DNA of 64,000 nucleotides from Nitratidesulfovibrio termitidis HI1 (GCF_000504305.1 NZ_KI632512.1:2675469-2739468), one strand, 5' to 3'. Shown: positions 1-9,253, counted from the stretch's first letter. Made by a program: numbers and translations. Notes: generated by a model not told the origin, from the letters alone.

Positions 1-169
1 CCAGGGGTGATGTGCCAGCGCCCTTGGCCAGCAATGCGGCAAAACGCGGGTCGGCGGTGCCGCGCTGGCCCGCCCTGGGGGCGGCGCCGGCGCGCCGGGT
101 ACCTTCGGTGGCCCGCCCTTCGACCAGTGTCTGAAGGGCGTCCATGGAGATGTTCTTTCCGTAGGCCAT
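1..169 (-). CDS. Unknown protein, N-terminal part only
   Basis: Reads leftward off the window edge, so only about 56 N-terminal residues (starting MAYGKNISMDALQTLVEG) are present. The start was chosen because an AGGAG ribosome site sits about six bases before the ATG. The visible part is Ala/Arg/Gly-rich with no signal peptide, membrane segment or domain that I recognise. It runs in the same direction as the M48 protease gene upstream of it but is separated from that gene by a terminator. Function unknown. Confidence 0.5.
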   Translation of the reverse strand, partial: MAYGKNISMDALQTLVEGRATEGTRRAGAAPRAGQRGTADPRFAALLAKGAGTSPL

Positions 170-491
170 GCGCAATCCTCCTGCCGCCGGGGAACGGAGT
201 GGCGGCGCAAGGGGCAAAGCAAGGGCAATGCCAGCATGACCACTCTGCCTTGCATGACGGCGGGTTGCGGGCGTGCTGCGAACACCCGGCAACGCCTGGC
301 GGGCGGTGGATGCGGGAATTGCGTCAAGCCGCCGACGGCAGCCCGGAAGCGGTATGCCGGAGGGGGCTCCGGCAGGGGCAGGCGGACGAACGCCGTGGAG
401 CGGAACCCACCTTCGACCACGCGGGAAACGAGAAAGGCCCCGTGCTTTCGCGCGGGGCCATGCAGATACAAAAAGCGGCAGACGAACCGGG
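170..491. other. Intergenic gap
   Basis: About 320 bases between the M48 protease stop and the next leftward gene. It holds the protease terminator (about 431-459) and presumably the promoter of the partial gene. Open frames here are GC-rich accidents; I see no gene. Confidence 0.5.
431..459 (-). terminator. Rho-independent terminator of the M48 gene
   Basis: A seven-base GC stem (GGCCCCG with CGGGGCC, loop about ten bases) is followed on the minus strand by TTTCTC. It lies 30-60 bases past the protease stop codon. Confidence 0.6.
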
Positions 492-1451
492 CTACTTTCC
501 GGCAGGTGTCGCGCCGCTGGTTCCGGCTCCGGCGGCCTTGCCGCCCGCACTGCCCCCGGCGCTTCCGGACCCGCCGTCGTCGCGCGGGCGGTAATAGCGC
601 ATGGCCTCGGGCAGCATGGCCCGCAACGCGTCGATGCGCTTGGCCTCTGTGGGGTGGGTGGACATGAAGTCCGACTTGCCCTTGCCGCCCGCCTTGTTGA
701 GCATCTTCTGCCAGAATTCGAGGGCCGCGTGCGGGTCGTACCCGGCCTTGGCCATGAGCAGCAGGCCGATGTGGTCGGCCTCGTATTCCATCTCGCGGCT
801 GTTGGGCAGCATGACGGCCATGTTCATGGCCCCGGCGTAGCCGTCGCCCACGGCCTGGGCCGCCTGCGACGAACCGCTGGCCGCGGCCACGCCCACCATG
901 GCGGCCAGCTGGCCCACCTGCACCATGCGCGCCCGGCTCATCTTCTCGTTGCTGTGCCGGGCCAGGGCGTGGGCCACCTCGTGCCCCATGACGGCGGCCA
1001 GTTCGGCATCGGTGTCGGCAAGGTCCAGCAGGCCGGTGTACACGGCCACCTTGCCGCCGGGCAGGCAGAAGGCGTTGACCTCGTTCTTCTCTATGGTGTG
1101 GAATTCCCAGCGGTACTGGGGGCGTTCGGCCACGGCGGCAATGCGTCGGCCCACCCGCTCCACGCGGGCGGCTTCCGGCGTGCCGGTGACCTCCTTTTCC
1201 TTCTTCAGCACCTGCTGCATGGCGGCCAGGCCCATTTTGACCTCGTCCGCCTCGGAATACATGATCAGCTGGCTGCGTCCGGTGTACGGGGCCTTGGCGC
1301 ACCCGGCCAGGCCCAGCAACAGCACGCACAGCGCAAGAGCCGCCACACGGCTAAAGCAGCGCGCGCCATAACGGGCGCCCAGACGAGAGCCATCCAGCGC
1401 GGGGCGGTCCATATCCCTGTTCATATCCTTGATATTGACGAACGATTGCAT
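492..1451 (-). CDS. M48-family zinc metalloprotease, lipoprotein
   Basis: 319 residues. A basic N-terminus, a hydrophobic stretch and the lipobox LLGLAGC near residue 51 point to a lipoprotein facing the periplasm. The catalytic motif HEVAH (within MGHEVAHALARH) and the downstream EYEADHIG, which supplies the third zinc ligand, are the M48 signature. By family this is an Oma1/BepA/LoiP-like protease acting in envelope quality control; substrates are unknown. The C-terminal 30 residues are a Gly/Ser/Ala-rich tail. The start at 1451 was chosen for a GAGGTGG ribosome site; in-frame ATGs at 1424 and further in would give a shorter, more typical signal peptide. It runs divergently from topA. Confidence 0.85.
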   Translation of the reverse strand: MQSFVNIKDMNRDMDRPALDGSRLGARYGARCFSRVAALALCVLLLGLAGCAKAPYTGRSQLIMYSEADEVKMGLAAMQQVLKKEKEVTGTPEAARVERVGRRIAAVAERPQYRWEFHTIEKNEVNAFCLPGGKVAVYTGLLDLADTDAELAAVMGHEVAHALARHSNEKMSRARMVQVGQLAAMVGVAAASGSSQAAQAVGDGYAGAMNMAVMLPNSREMEYEADHIGLLLMAKAGYDPHAALEFWQKMLNKAGGKGKSDFMSTHPTEAKRIDALRAMLPEAMRYYRPRDDGGSGSAGGSAGGKAAGAGTSGATPAGK

Positions 1452-1634
1452 GTGGTTCCACCTCGTGGACCCGCCGTCCACCGCAGCGTGGCGAACCCGC
1501 GCGGCTTGACGGAATCGTCGATTGCCGTATTTTCCCCTACCTGACGGGGCCGAACGCGACCCCGGGCGGCAGGGCATCCGGCTCCCTGCCGGAAACGCGC
1601 CCCCAATAGCGCATTTTCCCGGAAAGGAACAGTC

Positions 1635-3911
1635 ATGGGCAAGGACCTGATCATCGTCGAATCTCCCGCCAAGGTGAAGACCATCAAGAAATTCCTTGGC
1701 GGCAATTACGCCGTGCATGCCAGCGTGGGCCACGTGCGCGACCTGCCCACCAGCGAACTGGGCGTCGACGAGGCCAACGGCTTTGCCCCCCGCTACCAGG
1801 TCATCGACGGCAAGCAGAAGGTGGTTTCCGCCCTCAAGGAAGCCGCCGCCAAGGCCGACAACGTGTACCTGGCGCCCGACCCCGACCGCGAGGGCGAGGC
1901 CATTGCCTGGCACGTGGCGGAACTGATCCGCGACAAGAACACCAACATCCAGCGCATCCAGTTCAACGAAATCACCGCCCGCGCGGTAAAGGAAGCGCTG
2001 GAGAACCCGCGCGAATTGAACCGCAACCTGTTCGACGCCCAGCAGGCCCGCCGCGTGCTGGACCGTCTGGTGGGCTACAAGCTTTCCCCCCTGCTGTGGA
2101 AGAAGGTGAAGCGCGGCATTTCCGCCGGGCGCGTGCAGTCCGTGGCCCTGCGCCTGATCGTGGACCGCGAGACCGAGCGCCGCGCCTTCAACCCCGAAGA
2201 ATACTGGCTGTTCCGTGCGCGCCTGGCCGGGGCCACCCCGCCCCCCTTCCGGGCCGACCTGCACAAGCTGCACGGCAAAAAGCCCGCCATCGGCAGCGCG
2301 GCGGACGCCGCCGCCGTGGAAGCCTCCATGCAGGGCCAGCCCTTCGTCATCACCGGCATCGACGAAAAGGAACGCCAGCGCCAGCCGCAGCCCCCGTTCA
2401 TCACCTCCACGCTGCAACAGTCCGCCAGCCAGCGGCTGGGGTATTCTGCCAAGCGCACCATGAACATCGCCCAGCGCCTGTACGAAGGCGTGGAACTGGG
2501 CGAAGCGGGCACCGTGGCCCTGATCACCTACATGCGTACCGACTCCGTGCGCATTGCGGACGAGGCGCGCGACGCGGCGCGCGAGTTCATCGCCGCCACC
2601 TGGGGCAACGACCACCTGCCCGCCAAGGCCCGCCAGTTCAAGACCAAGGGCGGCGCGCAGGACGCGCACGAAGCCATCCGGCCCGTTGATGTCGCCGTCA
2701 CGCCCGATTCGGTACGTCACCTGCTGCCGCCAGACCAGTTCCAGTTGTACCGGCTGGTGTGGCAGCGCTTTGTCGCTTCGCAGATGGCGGCGGCGCGCTT
2801 TCACGACACCACGGTGACCATCGCCTGCGGCCCGGTCGAATGGCGCGCCAAGGGCGAACGGCTGCTGTTCCCCGGCTTTCTGGCCGCATCGCCCCAGAAG
2901 GAGTCGCAAGACGGCGAGGAAGTGGCCGAAGGCGACCTGCCCAAGCTTTCCGTGGGCGAGGAACTGACCGCCCTTTCCGTGGAAAAGGAACAGAAGTTCA
3001 CCCAGCCCCCGGCCCGCTACACCGAAGCTTCCCTGGTGCGTGAACTGGAAGAGCGCGGCATTGGCCGCCCGTCCACCTACGCGGCCATCATCTCCACCCT
3101 GCTCGACCGCGACTACGCCCGGCTGGAGGAAAAGCACTTTGCCCCCACCGACCTTGGCGCGGTGGTCTGTGATCTGCTGTCCGGTCACTTCACCACCCTG
3201 ATGGACGTGGACTTCACCGCGCAGATGGAAGGATCGCTGGACAAGGTGGCCGAAGGCGACCTGGACTGGGTGAAGCTGCTGGAAGACTTCACCGGTGGGT
3301 TCAACCCGGTGCTCGAACGCGCCGCCCAGGCCATGGACACCGTGAAGGGCGGCCTGCCCAGCGGCATAGACTGCGAACTGTGCGGCAAGCCCATGGTCAT
3401 CAAGTTCGGCAAGGCGGGCACCTTCCTGGCCTGCTCCGGCTATCCGGCCTGCCGCAACACCAAGAACTTCACCCGCGACGAAAAGGGCAACATCCAGGTC
3501 GAACAGAAGCTGCGCGAGGAACCGGAAAAGGTGGGCACCTGTCCGCAATGCGGTGGTGACCTGGTGCTGAAGAAGGCCCGCACCGGCAGCCGGTTCATCG
3601 CCTGCACCAAGTACCCGGACTGCACCTATACCGCGCCCTTCTCCACCGGCGTGCCCTGCCCGCGCGAAGGGTGCGACGGCGTGCTGGTGGAAAAAAGCTC
3701 CAAGCGCGGCAAGATCTTCTATTCGTGCAGCGCCTACCCCAAGTGCGACTACGCCCTGTGGGACTGGCCCGTGCCCGGCCCCTGCCCGGACTGCAATTCG
3801 CCCCTGCTGGTGATCAAGAACACCCGCGCCCGGGGCCGCCACATCGCCTGCCCGGAAAAGACCTGCAAGTATTCCCGCGACCTGGACGAGGACGGCGGCG
3901 GCGAGGAATAG
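1635..3911 (+). CDS. topA: DNA topoisomerase I
   Basis: 758 residues; type IA topoisomerase that relaxes negative supercoils by single-strand passage. The N-terminal Toprim domain shows LIIVESPAKVKTI and the acidic DPDREGEAIAWH motif. The nucleophilic tyrosine is Y299 in ITYMRTDS. The C-terminus carries four Cys4 zinc-ribbon repeats (about residues 580-745: CELC...C, CPQC...C, CPREGC...C, CPDC...C), which bind single-stranded DNA. The start has GGAAAGGAA upstream. It appears monocistronic, followed by a GC-rich palindromic repeat and a strong hairpin. Confidence 0.97.
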   Translation: MGKDLIIVESPAKVKTIKKFLGGNYAVHASVGHVRDLPTSELGVDEANGFAPRYQVIDGKQKVVSALKEAAAKADNVYLAPDPDREGEAIAWHVAELIRDKNTNIQRIQFNEITARAVKEALENPRELNRNLFDAQQARRVLDRLVGYKLSPLLWKKVKRGISAGRVQSVALRLIVDRETERRAFNPEEYWLFRARLAGATPPPFRADLHKLHGKKPAIGSAADAAAVEASMQGQPFVITGIDEKERQRQPQPPFITSTLQQSASQRLGYSAKRTMNIAQRLYEGVELGEAGTVALITYMRTDSVRIADEARDAAREFIAATWGNDHLPAKARQFKTKGGAQDAHEAIRPVDVAVTPDSVRHLLPPDQFQLYRLVWQRFVASQMAAARFHDTTVTIACGPVEWRAKGERLLFPGFLAASPQKESQDGEEVAEGDLPKLSVGEELTALSVEKEQKFTQPPARYTEASLVRELEERGIGRPSTYAAIISTLLDRDYARLEEKHFAPTDLGAVVCDLLSGHFTTLMDVDFTAQMEGSLDKVAEGDLDWVKLLEDFTGGFNPVLERAAQAMDTVKGGLPSGIDCELCGKPMVIKFGKAGTFLACSGYPACRNTKNFTRDEKGNIQVEQKLREEPEKVGTCPQCGGDLVLKKARTGSRFIACTKYPDCTYTAPFSTGVPCPREGCDGVLVEKSSKRGKIFYSCSAYPKCDYALWDWPVPGPCPDCNSPLLVIKNTRARGRHIACPEKTCKYSRDLDEDGGGEE

Positions 3912-3970
3912 CCCGCCGGGACGATTGCGGGACGAATCGGGAAGAACGCTTTGAAGAAAAAACGGGAAGG

Positions 3971-4023
3971 AGCGGGGCGCTGCCCCGCGCCCCGCAAGGG
4001 GGCCGCGCCCCCTTGACCCCTTT
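3971..4023. repeat. Palindromic GC-rich intergenic repeat
   Basis: Nested palindromes: GCGGGGC/GCCCCGC with a three-base loop, then an AAGGGGGC...GCCCCCTT arm pair. Similar 'CTGCGCCCC' arms occur in the family A repeat copies in this window (13.9, 15.0 and 35.2 kb). Likely a REP-like element rather than a gene. Confidence 0.5.
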
Positions 4024-4050
4024 ATGGGGAGCGTTTTGAGTTTTCCATCA

Positions 4051-4089
4051 GCAAAATCCCCCGCCACGGCATGTGGCGGGGGATTTTGC
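4051..4089 (+). terminator. Strong hairpin downstream of topA
   Basis: A perfect 17-base-pair stem (arms 4051-4067 and 4073-4089) with a five-base loop; the arms start GCAAAATCCCCCGCC and end GGCGGGGGATTTTGC. The T run within the arm would terminate rightward transcription from topA; the symmetry means it could also work leftward. From here to the next start at 4390 I see no gene. Confidence 0.7.
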
Positions 4090-4389
4090 GTTGCCTGCCA
4101 CGCCGGGGAAGACATTCGGAGCGAAGCGGCCCAGCCATGGGAAGCGCCGGGCACGGCGGACGGGGGGTCGCCTCACGTCAAGCTCACGTCTTGGTCCATC
4201 ATGGTCGCGCCCCCTTCGGACTGCCTTCCCACCCCCTTCCCGCCCCCTTGCGGGCCGCACCCCGGAAAAACCGTGCGCTAGCCTGCCGGTGCACTGGCGC
4301 GCGCCGCCGCCCGGATTGGCCGGGCGTACCCCGCTGCCCCCTGGCCGGAGCGGACGTGCCGCGTTGACACCCACTAGAGAGGAATGCAT

Positions 4390-5949
4390 ATGTGGAACAA
4401 CTGGTTGCAAGGCAACGGCGAATCCTACGACGACACGCGGCGCGGCCTGTACCGGCAGGTTCGGGACACGTCGCGCCAAGCCATGGGCGCCACCACCATG
4501 CAGGAGTGGTATCGACTTTTCGATGGCGGGCTGCGCTCCATCCGGGGCTTCGAGCACAAGGGCAGCAAGCTGCCGGACAACGAATCCGACACGCTGCGGC
4601 AGGGCTTTCTGCGCGACATGTTCGAGGAGGCCCGGCCCGACCGCTTTGACGATTTCTGGCGCTTTCCCCGGCAGGAAGGCGACAGCGGGCTGGAACTGGA
4701 CGCCAGGCGGCTCGGCATGTCCGTGTACGGCAAGCCGCTGGGGCCGTCGCTGGAGGGCCGCAACGCCCGCCTCGTGCCCACGGAGGGACTCGACGGCAGG
4801 TACGAAGGCATTGCGGGGCGCGAACCGGACATGCCCGGCCAGTCCAATCAGCCCAATCAGCCCAGTCAGCCCGGTGCGCCGGGTCGGGCGGACGAACCGA
4901 AGCCGTTCGATCCGGACAACGTGGACGGGCGGCAGCTTATGGTCATGCGACGGAAGCCTGGCCAGCAGCCCGTACCGAACCCCGTCAAGCTGATGTCCGC
5001 CGACGGCACGGCGCGCGATGCGTCCAGCTTTGCGCCTGCGGAGGCGGGTGACGGAACCTCCGGCGGTGCGGGGCCTGCGGAACAACCGGGCAGCCGGACC
5101 ACCCGCCCCGGCGCGGGCAACGCGCAGGAAGGTCCTCTGCAACGCGCCGCGCGCACCTTTCTGGAAGGAGCAGGCCCCGGCCCGCTCACGGAGCCGAAGG
5201 TGCCGGAACACCCACGGCCCGCCGAGCCGGTTCCCGCGCCCACGGATGGCAGCAGGGGGTCCGCGCCCGATGCGGTAACGCCCGGCAAGGGCGGCAACGG
5301 CGTTCTGGCCATCCCCGACAAGCCGGAGGACATCAACCGGATCACGGCGGATACGCTGCAAAAGCTGGAAGGCAACGTCCTGTACGCCTACATCCCCATG
5401 AAGGACGGCAAGCCCATGGACAACAGCAGCGCCACCATCGGGGCGGGTATCGACACGGGGCAGTGGAGTGCGGAGGGGCTACGGGAACTGGGAGTACGTG
5501 ACGACGTGGTCAATGCTATTCGCCCGCTGCTCGGGAAGAACGCTACGGAAGCTAGGCAAGAAATGGAAGACCTCAAAAAAACAGGCGATACTTTTAAGCT
5601 CACCCCCGAGCAAGCCAGCCACCTCAACGAGAAGATGACCATCCATTTCAAGGAAACGGCGCAACAGCAGTACAACACCGCCCCGCACAACACCGACGCC
5701 CAGGGCAAGACCATCCGCAAATTCGAAGAACTGCCCAAGGAAATGCAGGCCACCATCACCTCGGTGCTTTACCAGCACGGCAGCACGGAGAAATTCCCCA
5801 AATTCTGGGATCATTCCACCAAGGGCGACTGGGACGGGGCCATCAAGGAATTGCGCAACTTCAGTTCCAACCCGGACTACAAGTACCACCCCCGCCGCAA
5901 CACGGAGGCCGACCTCATGCAACAGGGCCTGGACAGGCTGCGCCAATGA
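4390..5949 (+). CDS. Pesticin/T4-lysozyme-like muramidase with long N-terminal region; candidate lytic effector
   Basis: 519 residues with no signal peptide. Residues 1-130 form an unknown polar domain; about 140-320 is a Pro/Gln/Gly-rich low-complexity linker including SNQPNQPSQPG. Residues 325-515 look like a phage/pesticin-type lysozyme: E327 (KLEGN), T349 and D355 (ATIGAGID) reproduce the Glu-Thr-Asp order and spacing of the pesticin active site (E178, T201, D207). Expected reaction: cleavage of peptidoglycan glycan strands. The start was set at the second ATG because AGAGAGGA lies six bases upstream. Its stop overlaps the next start (ATGA), so it is translationally coupled to two exported paralogues. 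This context suggests a toxin with periplasmic immunity; a prophage or spore-type lysin is the alternative. Confidence 0.7.
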   Translation: MWNNWLQGNGESYDDTRRGLYRQVRDTSRQAMGATTMQEWYRLFDGGLRSIRGFEHKGSKLPDNESDTLRQGFLRDMFEEARPDRFDDFWRFPRQEGDSGLELDARRLGMSVYGKPLGPSLEGRNARLVPTEGLDGRYEGIAGREPDMPGQSNQPNQPSQPGAPGRADEPKPFDPDNVDGRQLMVMRRKPGQQPVPNPVKLMSADGTARDASSFAPAEAGDGTSGGAGPAEQPGSRTTRPGAGNAQEGPLQRAARTFLEGAGPGPLTEPKVPEHPRPAEPVPAPTDGSRGSAPDAVTPGKGGNGVLAIPDKPEDINRITADTLQKLEGNVLYAYIPMKDGKPMDNSSATIGAGIDTGQWSAEGLRELGVRDDVVNAIRPLLGKNATEARQEMEDLKKTGDTFKLTPEQASHLNEKMTIHFKETAQQQYNTAPHNTDAQGKTIRKFEELPKEMQATITSVLYQHGSTEKFPKFWDHSTKGDWDGAIKELRNFSSNPDYKYHPRRNTEADLMQQGLDRLRQ

Positions 5950-6800
5950 CGCGCCCCGCGAACTTCCTGCACATCACATTCCGGGGGGCCGCACGGCCCC
6001 CCCGGCATCGCCGCACGCCGCCCGTGCTGCTGGCGCTCGCCCTGTGGCTGGCCTGCCTTGGGGCGTGGCTTCCTGCGCATGCCGAACCGCTGCCCGCCAT
6101 GCAGCGGCTGCCCGTTGTGGCTCCAGAACCGCATATTTTCAAAGGATTCGTGCAGGAAAATCTGCAATGGCTGCAACGCCCCGGCATCGTCGATGCGCAA
6201 GGGCACTACCCGATGGCCGACGCAATACCTGCCGGGGAATACGCACCGCAGTCCTTTGCCCGCGAACTGTTCGAACGCGCCGACCTCACAGCCTTTCCGT
6301 CCGTGATTCTCCCGGCAGATGGCAAATCGACCTACAATACATGGGGCGTTCGCTACCAGGCCGAAGAGCCTTACACATTGTTCGTTGAAGACAAACCGTG
6401 GGATCAGAATCTCCAGATTAGTCTGACCATCCCCCTTATGGCCTCGCTGGACTGGGACGGCAACGGCGTCCGGGATTGGATTTTCGGATGCCGCATCCTT
6501 CTCCACAAGCCATACCTGAGCCTGGGATCCTTCCTGCTGGTGCTCAACCCAAAACCCACCGGGCCGCTTGATGTCCGGCTGGTGCGCGTCTCCTGCAGGC
6601 AGCCAGACAACATCCGCAAGGTAACAACCTATTTCGGCACCGCCGCGCGGGACTACCTGTTCACCATCATGCGGGACAGACTGCCCGCCATCTACCCCGG
6701 CTGGACCCCGCCCGCGCGGGCAGAAGACCTGCCCTGGCGCGACGCCCCCGGCATGGAAGGCGTGGGCTACGTCGAACATGTGGACGAGGGCAAAAAATGA
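5946..6800 (+). CDS. Exported protein, first of a tandem pair; candidate periplasmic immunity protein
   Basis: 284 residues. A basic N-terminus and a hydrophobic segment ending in AHA (about residue 46) give a Sec signal peptide, so the mature protein is periplasmic. I recognise no enzymatic motif; conserved-looking blocks are MASLDWDGNG and the C-terminal PGWTPPARAEDLPWRDAPG. Overlaps the lysozyme stop by four bases and its own stop overlaps the next paralogue. By analogy with Tsi/Tli-type proteins it may neutralise the coupled lysozyme in the periplasm; this is inference from order and localisation only. Confidence 0.6.
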   Translation: MTRPANFLHITFRGAARPPRHRRTPPVLLALALWLACLGAWLPAHAEPLPAMQRLPVVAPEPHIFKGFVQENLQWLQRPGIVDAQGHYPMADAIPAGEYAPQSFARELFERADLTAFPSVILPADGKSTYNTWGVRYQAEEPYTLFVEDKPWDQNLQISLTIPLMASLDWDGNGVRDWIFGCRILLHKPYLSLGSFLLVLNPKPTGPLDVRLVRVSCRQPDNIRKVTTYFGTAARDYLFTIMRDRLPAIYPGWTPPARAEDLPWRDAPGMEGVGYVEHVDEGKK

Positions 6801-7651
6801 CGTACCCCGCAAGCTGTCTGCACATCACATTTCGGGGGGCCGCACGGCCCCCGCGGCCTCGCCGCGCGCTACTCACCATGCTGGGCCTCGCCCTGTGGCT
6901 GGCCTGCCTTGGGGCATGGCGCCCGGCGCATGCCGAACTGCTGCCCGCCATGCAGCGGCTGCCCGTTGTGGCTCCAGAACCGCATATTTTCAAAGGATTC
7001 GTGCAGGAAAATCTGCAATGGCTGCAACGCCCCGGCATCGTCGATGCGCAAGGGCGCTACCCAATGGCCGACGCAATACCTGCCGGGGAGTACGCACCGC
7101 AATCCTTTGCGCGCGAACTGTTCGAACGCGCCGACCTCACGGCCTTCCCGTCCGCATTTCTGCCCGTGTCGACGGGCAAGACCAGCTTTGCCGCCCTGGG
7201 CACTCGTTACGAAGCTGAAGAACCCCACACGCTACTCATCAGAGACAAACCACTAGGCCAAGCACAGGTCAGTATGACCATCCCCCTCATGGCATCACTG
7301 GACTGGGACGGGAACGGAACACGCGATTGGCTCTTCGGATGCCGCATCCTGCTGTACAAACAGAACGTGGATCTGGGTTCCTTCCTGCTGGTGCTCAACC
7401 CGCAACCGACTGGCCCCCTTGATGTCCGGCTTTTGCGTGTCACCTACTGGCCGTCCAACGATTCTTCGAAATACATCAACTATTTCGGCACCGCCGCACG
7501 GGACTACCTGTTCACCATCATGCAGGACAAACTGCCCGCCATCTATCCCGGCTGGACCCCGCCCGCGCGGGCGGAAGACCTGCCCTGGCGCGACGCCCCC
7601 GGCATGGAGGGCGTGGGCTACGTCGAGCATGTGGACGAGGGCAGAAAATGA
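6797..7651 (+). CDS. Exported protein, second of the tandem pair
   Basis: 284 residues, same length as its upstream neighbour and nearly identical to it over residues 49-118 and the last 55 residues, at both DNA and protein level. Two internal stretches (about 119-160 and 205-232) diverge strongly. It has the same type of signal peptide (cleavage after AHA). Coupled to the previous gene by an ATGA overlap. A recent duplication followed by patchwise divergence fits a protein that must keep pace with a varying partner. Function otherwise unknown. Confidence 0.6.
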   Translation: MTYPASCLHITFRGAARPPRPRRALLTMLGLALWLACLGAWRPAHAELLPAMQRLPVVAPEPHIFKGFVQENLQWLQRPGIVDAQGRYPMADAIPAGEYAPQSFARELFERADLTAFPSAFLPVSTGKTSFAALGTRYEAEEPHTLLIRDKPLGQAQVSMTIPLMASLDWDGNGTRDWLFGCRILLYKQNVDLGSFLLVLNPQPTGPLDVRLLRVTYWPSNDSSKYINYFGTAARDYLFTIMQDKLPAIYPGWTPPARAEDLPWRDAPGMEGVGYVEHVDEGRK

Positions 7652-7668
7652 CGCGCAGGCAACGAAAA

Positions 7669-7690
7669 GGGGCGGCAGGCTTTGCGCCCC
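7669..7690 (+). terminator. Weak hairpin after the lysozyme/immunity operon
   Basis: GGGGCG pairs with CGCCCC across a ten-base loop, about 20 bases past the last stop. No T run follows, so its role as terminator is uncertain. Confidence 0.3.
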
Positions 7691-7886
7691 CGCCCCGCAT
7701 GACAGCATAACTCCGGAACCGAGCGAAAAATCAACGTCCGGCGGGACAACCCGCGTGGCAGACGCCAACCCGGACGCCGTGCACCTGCAGCCCACACTTC
7801 CGGTCGCCCTGCCTGGCTGCCCTTCTGTCCCCTTCCGCCTGACCGTGCCTGCACACCGCCATTCGGCTCAACTCCCCCTATTCTCC

Positions 7887-9074
7887 CTATTCCCCCTTGA
7901 TGACGATGGATTCGCCGGTGGCCAGCACCACCGAGCGCACCGTGGAATGCCCGGTAAGCCGCTCTGCGTTCAGCAACGGCACATCCTTCGGTTCCGCCTC
8001 GTCCAGGTCGATGACCCACGATTCGGCAAACGCCTCGCCGGGCCTAATCTGCATGCCGCGCACCAGCTTCAGGGTGCGCAGCACCCGCCCTGCCTCGTCC
8101 CGCACCGCACAGTCCACCACCACCCGGCCCAGGGTCTGGTCGCTCTGATTGGCCCCGGTCACCTGCACCACCAGCGTCTTGAAGTTGCGCCCCCCGGACA
8201 GGGTGTCGATGCCCACCAGGGTGCGGTCCAGGCGCACCAGCCCGGCCAACCGTTCGGCGATACGGGCGTTCTCGTCCGCCGCTGCCGCGCGTTCGCGGGC
8301 GCGGATGCGTTCCAGCGCAGCGGCGTGTGCGGCCAACTGGCCGTCCGGGTCCACCAGGCCGGTCACCTTCCAGCCGCCCTTGCCGTCGGTCATCTCAATC
8401 CGCAGGTCGAAGGTGGTTTCCAGTGCCTCGTTCTTCACGGGCACCACCACCATCACGTGGTCACCCGCGCGCTCCGCTATGGTGGGCATGGCCGCCCCCA
8501 TCTGCTCACGGAAGTCGGGCGGCAGCAGATCCTCGCGCTTGCGCTCGCCCGCCGACCCCACGGGCAGGGCCAACAGGGACTGGCGCAGCACCTCGCGCAG
8601 TTGCGCCGTCTCGCGCGCGTCGGGGGCCGACATTCCCTGCACGCCCGATGCCTTCAACTGCACGGCCATCAGCTGATTCACCACCCTGTCCATGTCCACG
8701 CGCCGCTCGAAGGCCGCCGCGTCGCCATTGCGGAAGGACAGCACCAACTGCTCCACGGCGGTTTCCGGGCTGTTGGCCTTGATCCACCACCAGGCGCCGC
8801 CCGCAGCTCCCCCCAGCACCACCAGCCCGGCAACCGAGAACAACACGATGCGCAGGGTACGTTTGGACAGCCCCTTCTTCTTGCCGGTCGGGGCCTCGGC
8901 CCCGTCAGCAGATGGGGAGGCGGGTGTTCCCGGTGCGGCAGACTTTGGCCCGGATGCTCCGGCAGACGAACTGGCGGGCGCGCCGTCCAGCGAATCCGGT
9001 GCGGCGATGAGCAGGTCGCCCCCGGCAGGCTTCTTCTTGCGGGAAAGAAAGGGCAACTTGAATGAGAATCCCAT
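7887..9074 (-). CDS. Membrane-anchored protein of unknown function (DUF2939-like)
   Basis: 395 residues. The cytoplasmic N-terminus (1-70) is Lys-rich then Ser/Ala/Pro low complexity; one membrane segment follows at about 74-97 (IVLFSVAGLVVLGGAAGGAWW). The soluble remainder starts with SPETAVEQLVLSFRNGD..FERRVDMD, reminiscent of the DUF2939 pattern (stretch near the membrane, then a gene-dose helix with VD). The C-terminal third contains a beta-rich region. No enzyme motifs. Stands alone, leftward; probable role in the envelope is inference. Confidence 0.6.
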   Translation of the reverse strand: MGFSFKLPFLSRKKKPAGGDLLIAAPDSLDGAPASSSAGASGPKSAAPGTPASPSADGAEAPTGKKKGLSKRTLRIVLFSVAGLVVLGGAAGGAWWWIKANSPETAVEQLVLSFRNGDAAAFERRVDMDRVVNQLMAVQLKASGVQGMSAPDARETAQLREVLRQSLLALPVGSAGERKREDLLPPDFREQMGAAMPTIAERAGDHVMVVVPVKNEALETTFDLRIEMTDGKGGWKVTGLVDPDGQLAAHAAALERIRARERAAAADENARIAERLAGLVRLDRTLVGIDTLSGGRNFKTLVVQVTGANQSDQTLGRVVVDCAVRDEAGRVLRTLKLVRGMQIRPGEAFAESWVIDLDEAEPKDVPLLNAERLTGHSTVRSVVLATGESIVIKGE

Positions 9075-9171
9075 GGATGTCTCCGATTACGGCATTGCGG
9101 GATTACGGAAATCGGGGGCTGGCGGCTTGGCAGGTCGCAGCCGTCCGGAACCGTCAGTCACGCCCGACCGG

Positions 9172-9207
9172 GTGACAAGTGTGACAAGTGTGACAAGTGT
9201 GACAGGG
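9172..9207. repeat. Nine-base tandem repeat, intergenic
   Basis: Four head-to-tail units of GTGACAAGT (last one GTGACAGGG) between two leftward genes. Periodicity matches the nine-base repeats found inside several coding regions of this window. Confidence 0.7.
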
Positions 9208-9253
9208 GCGGCAAGGGCGAATCAGGGAAATCGGGCAGATGCGGGCGGCGGAA

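Noticed and set aside
492..4154. A 1220-residue open frame antisense to topA and continuing into the M48 gene
   Set aside because: Only its last 319 codons (the M48 protease) have a ribosome site, signal peptide and motifs; the rest is a GC-driven shadow of topA.
7419..9065. 548-residue open frame on the plus strand opposite the DUF2939-like gene
   Set aside because: Antisense shadow; begins inside the second exported paralogue and lacks motifs.
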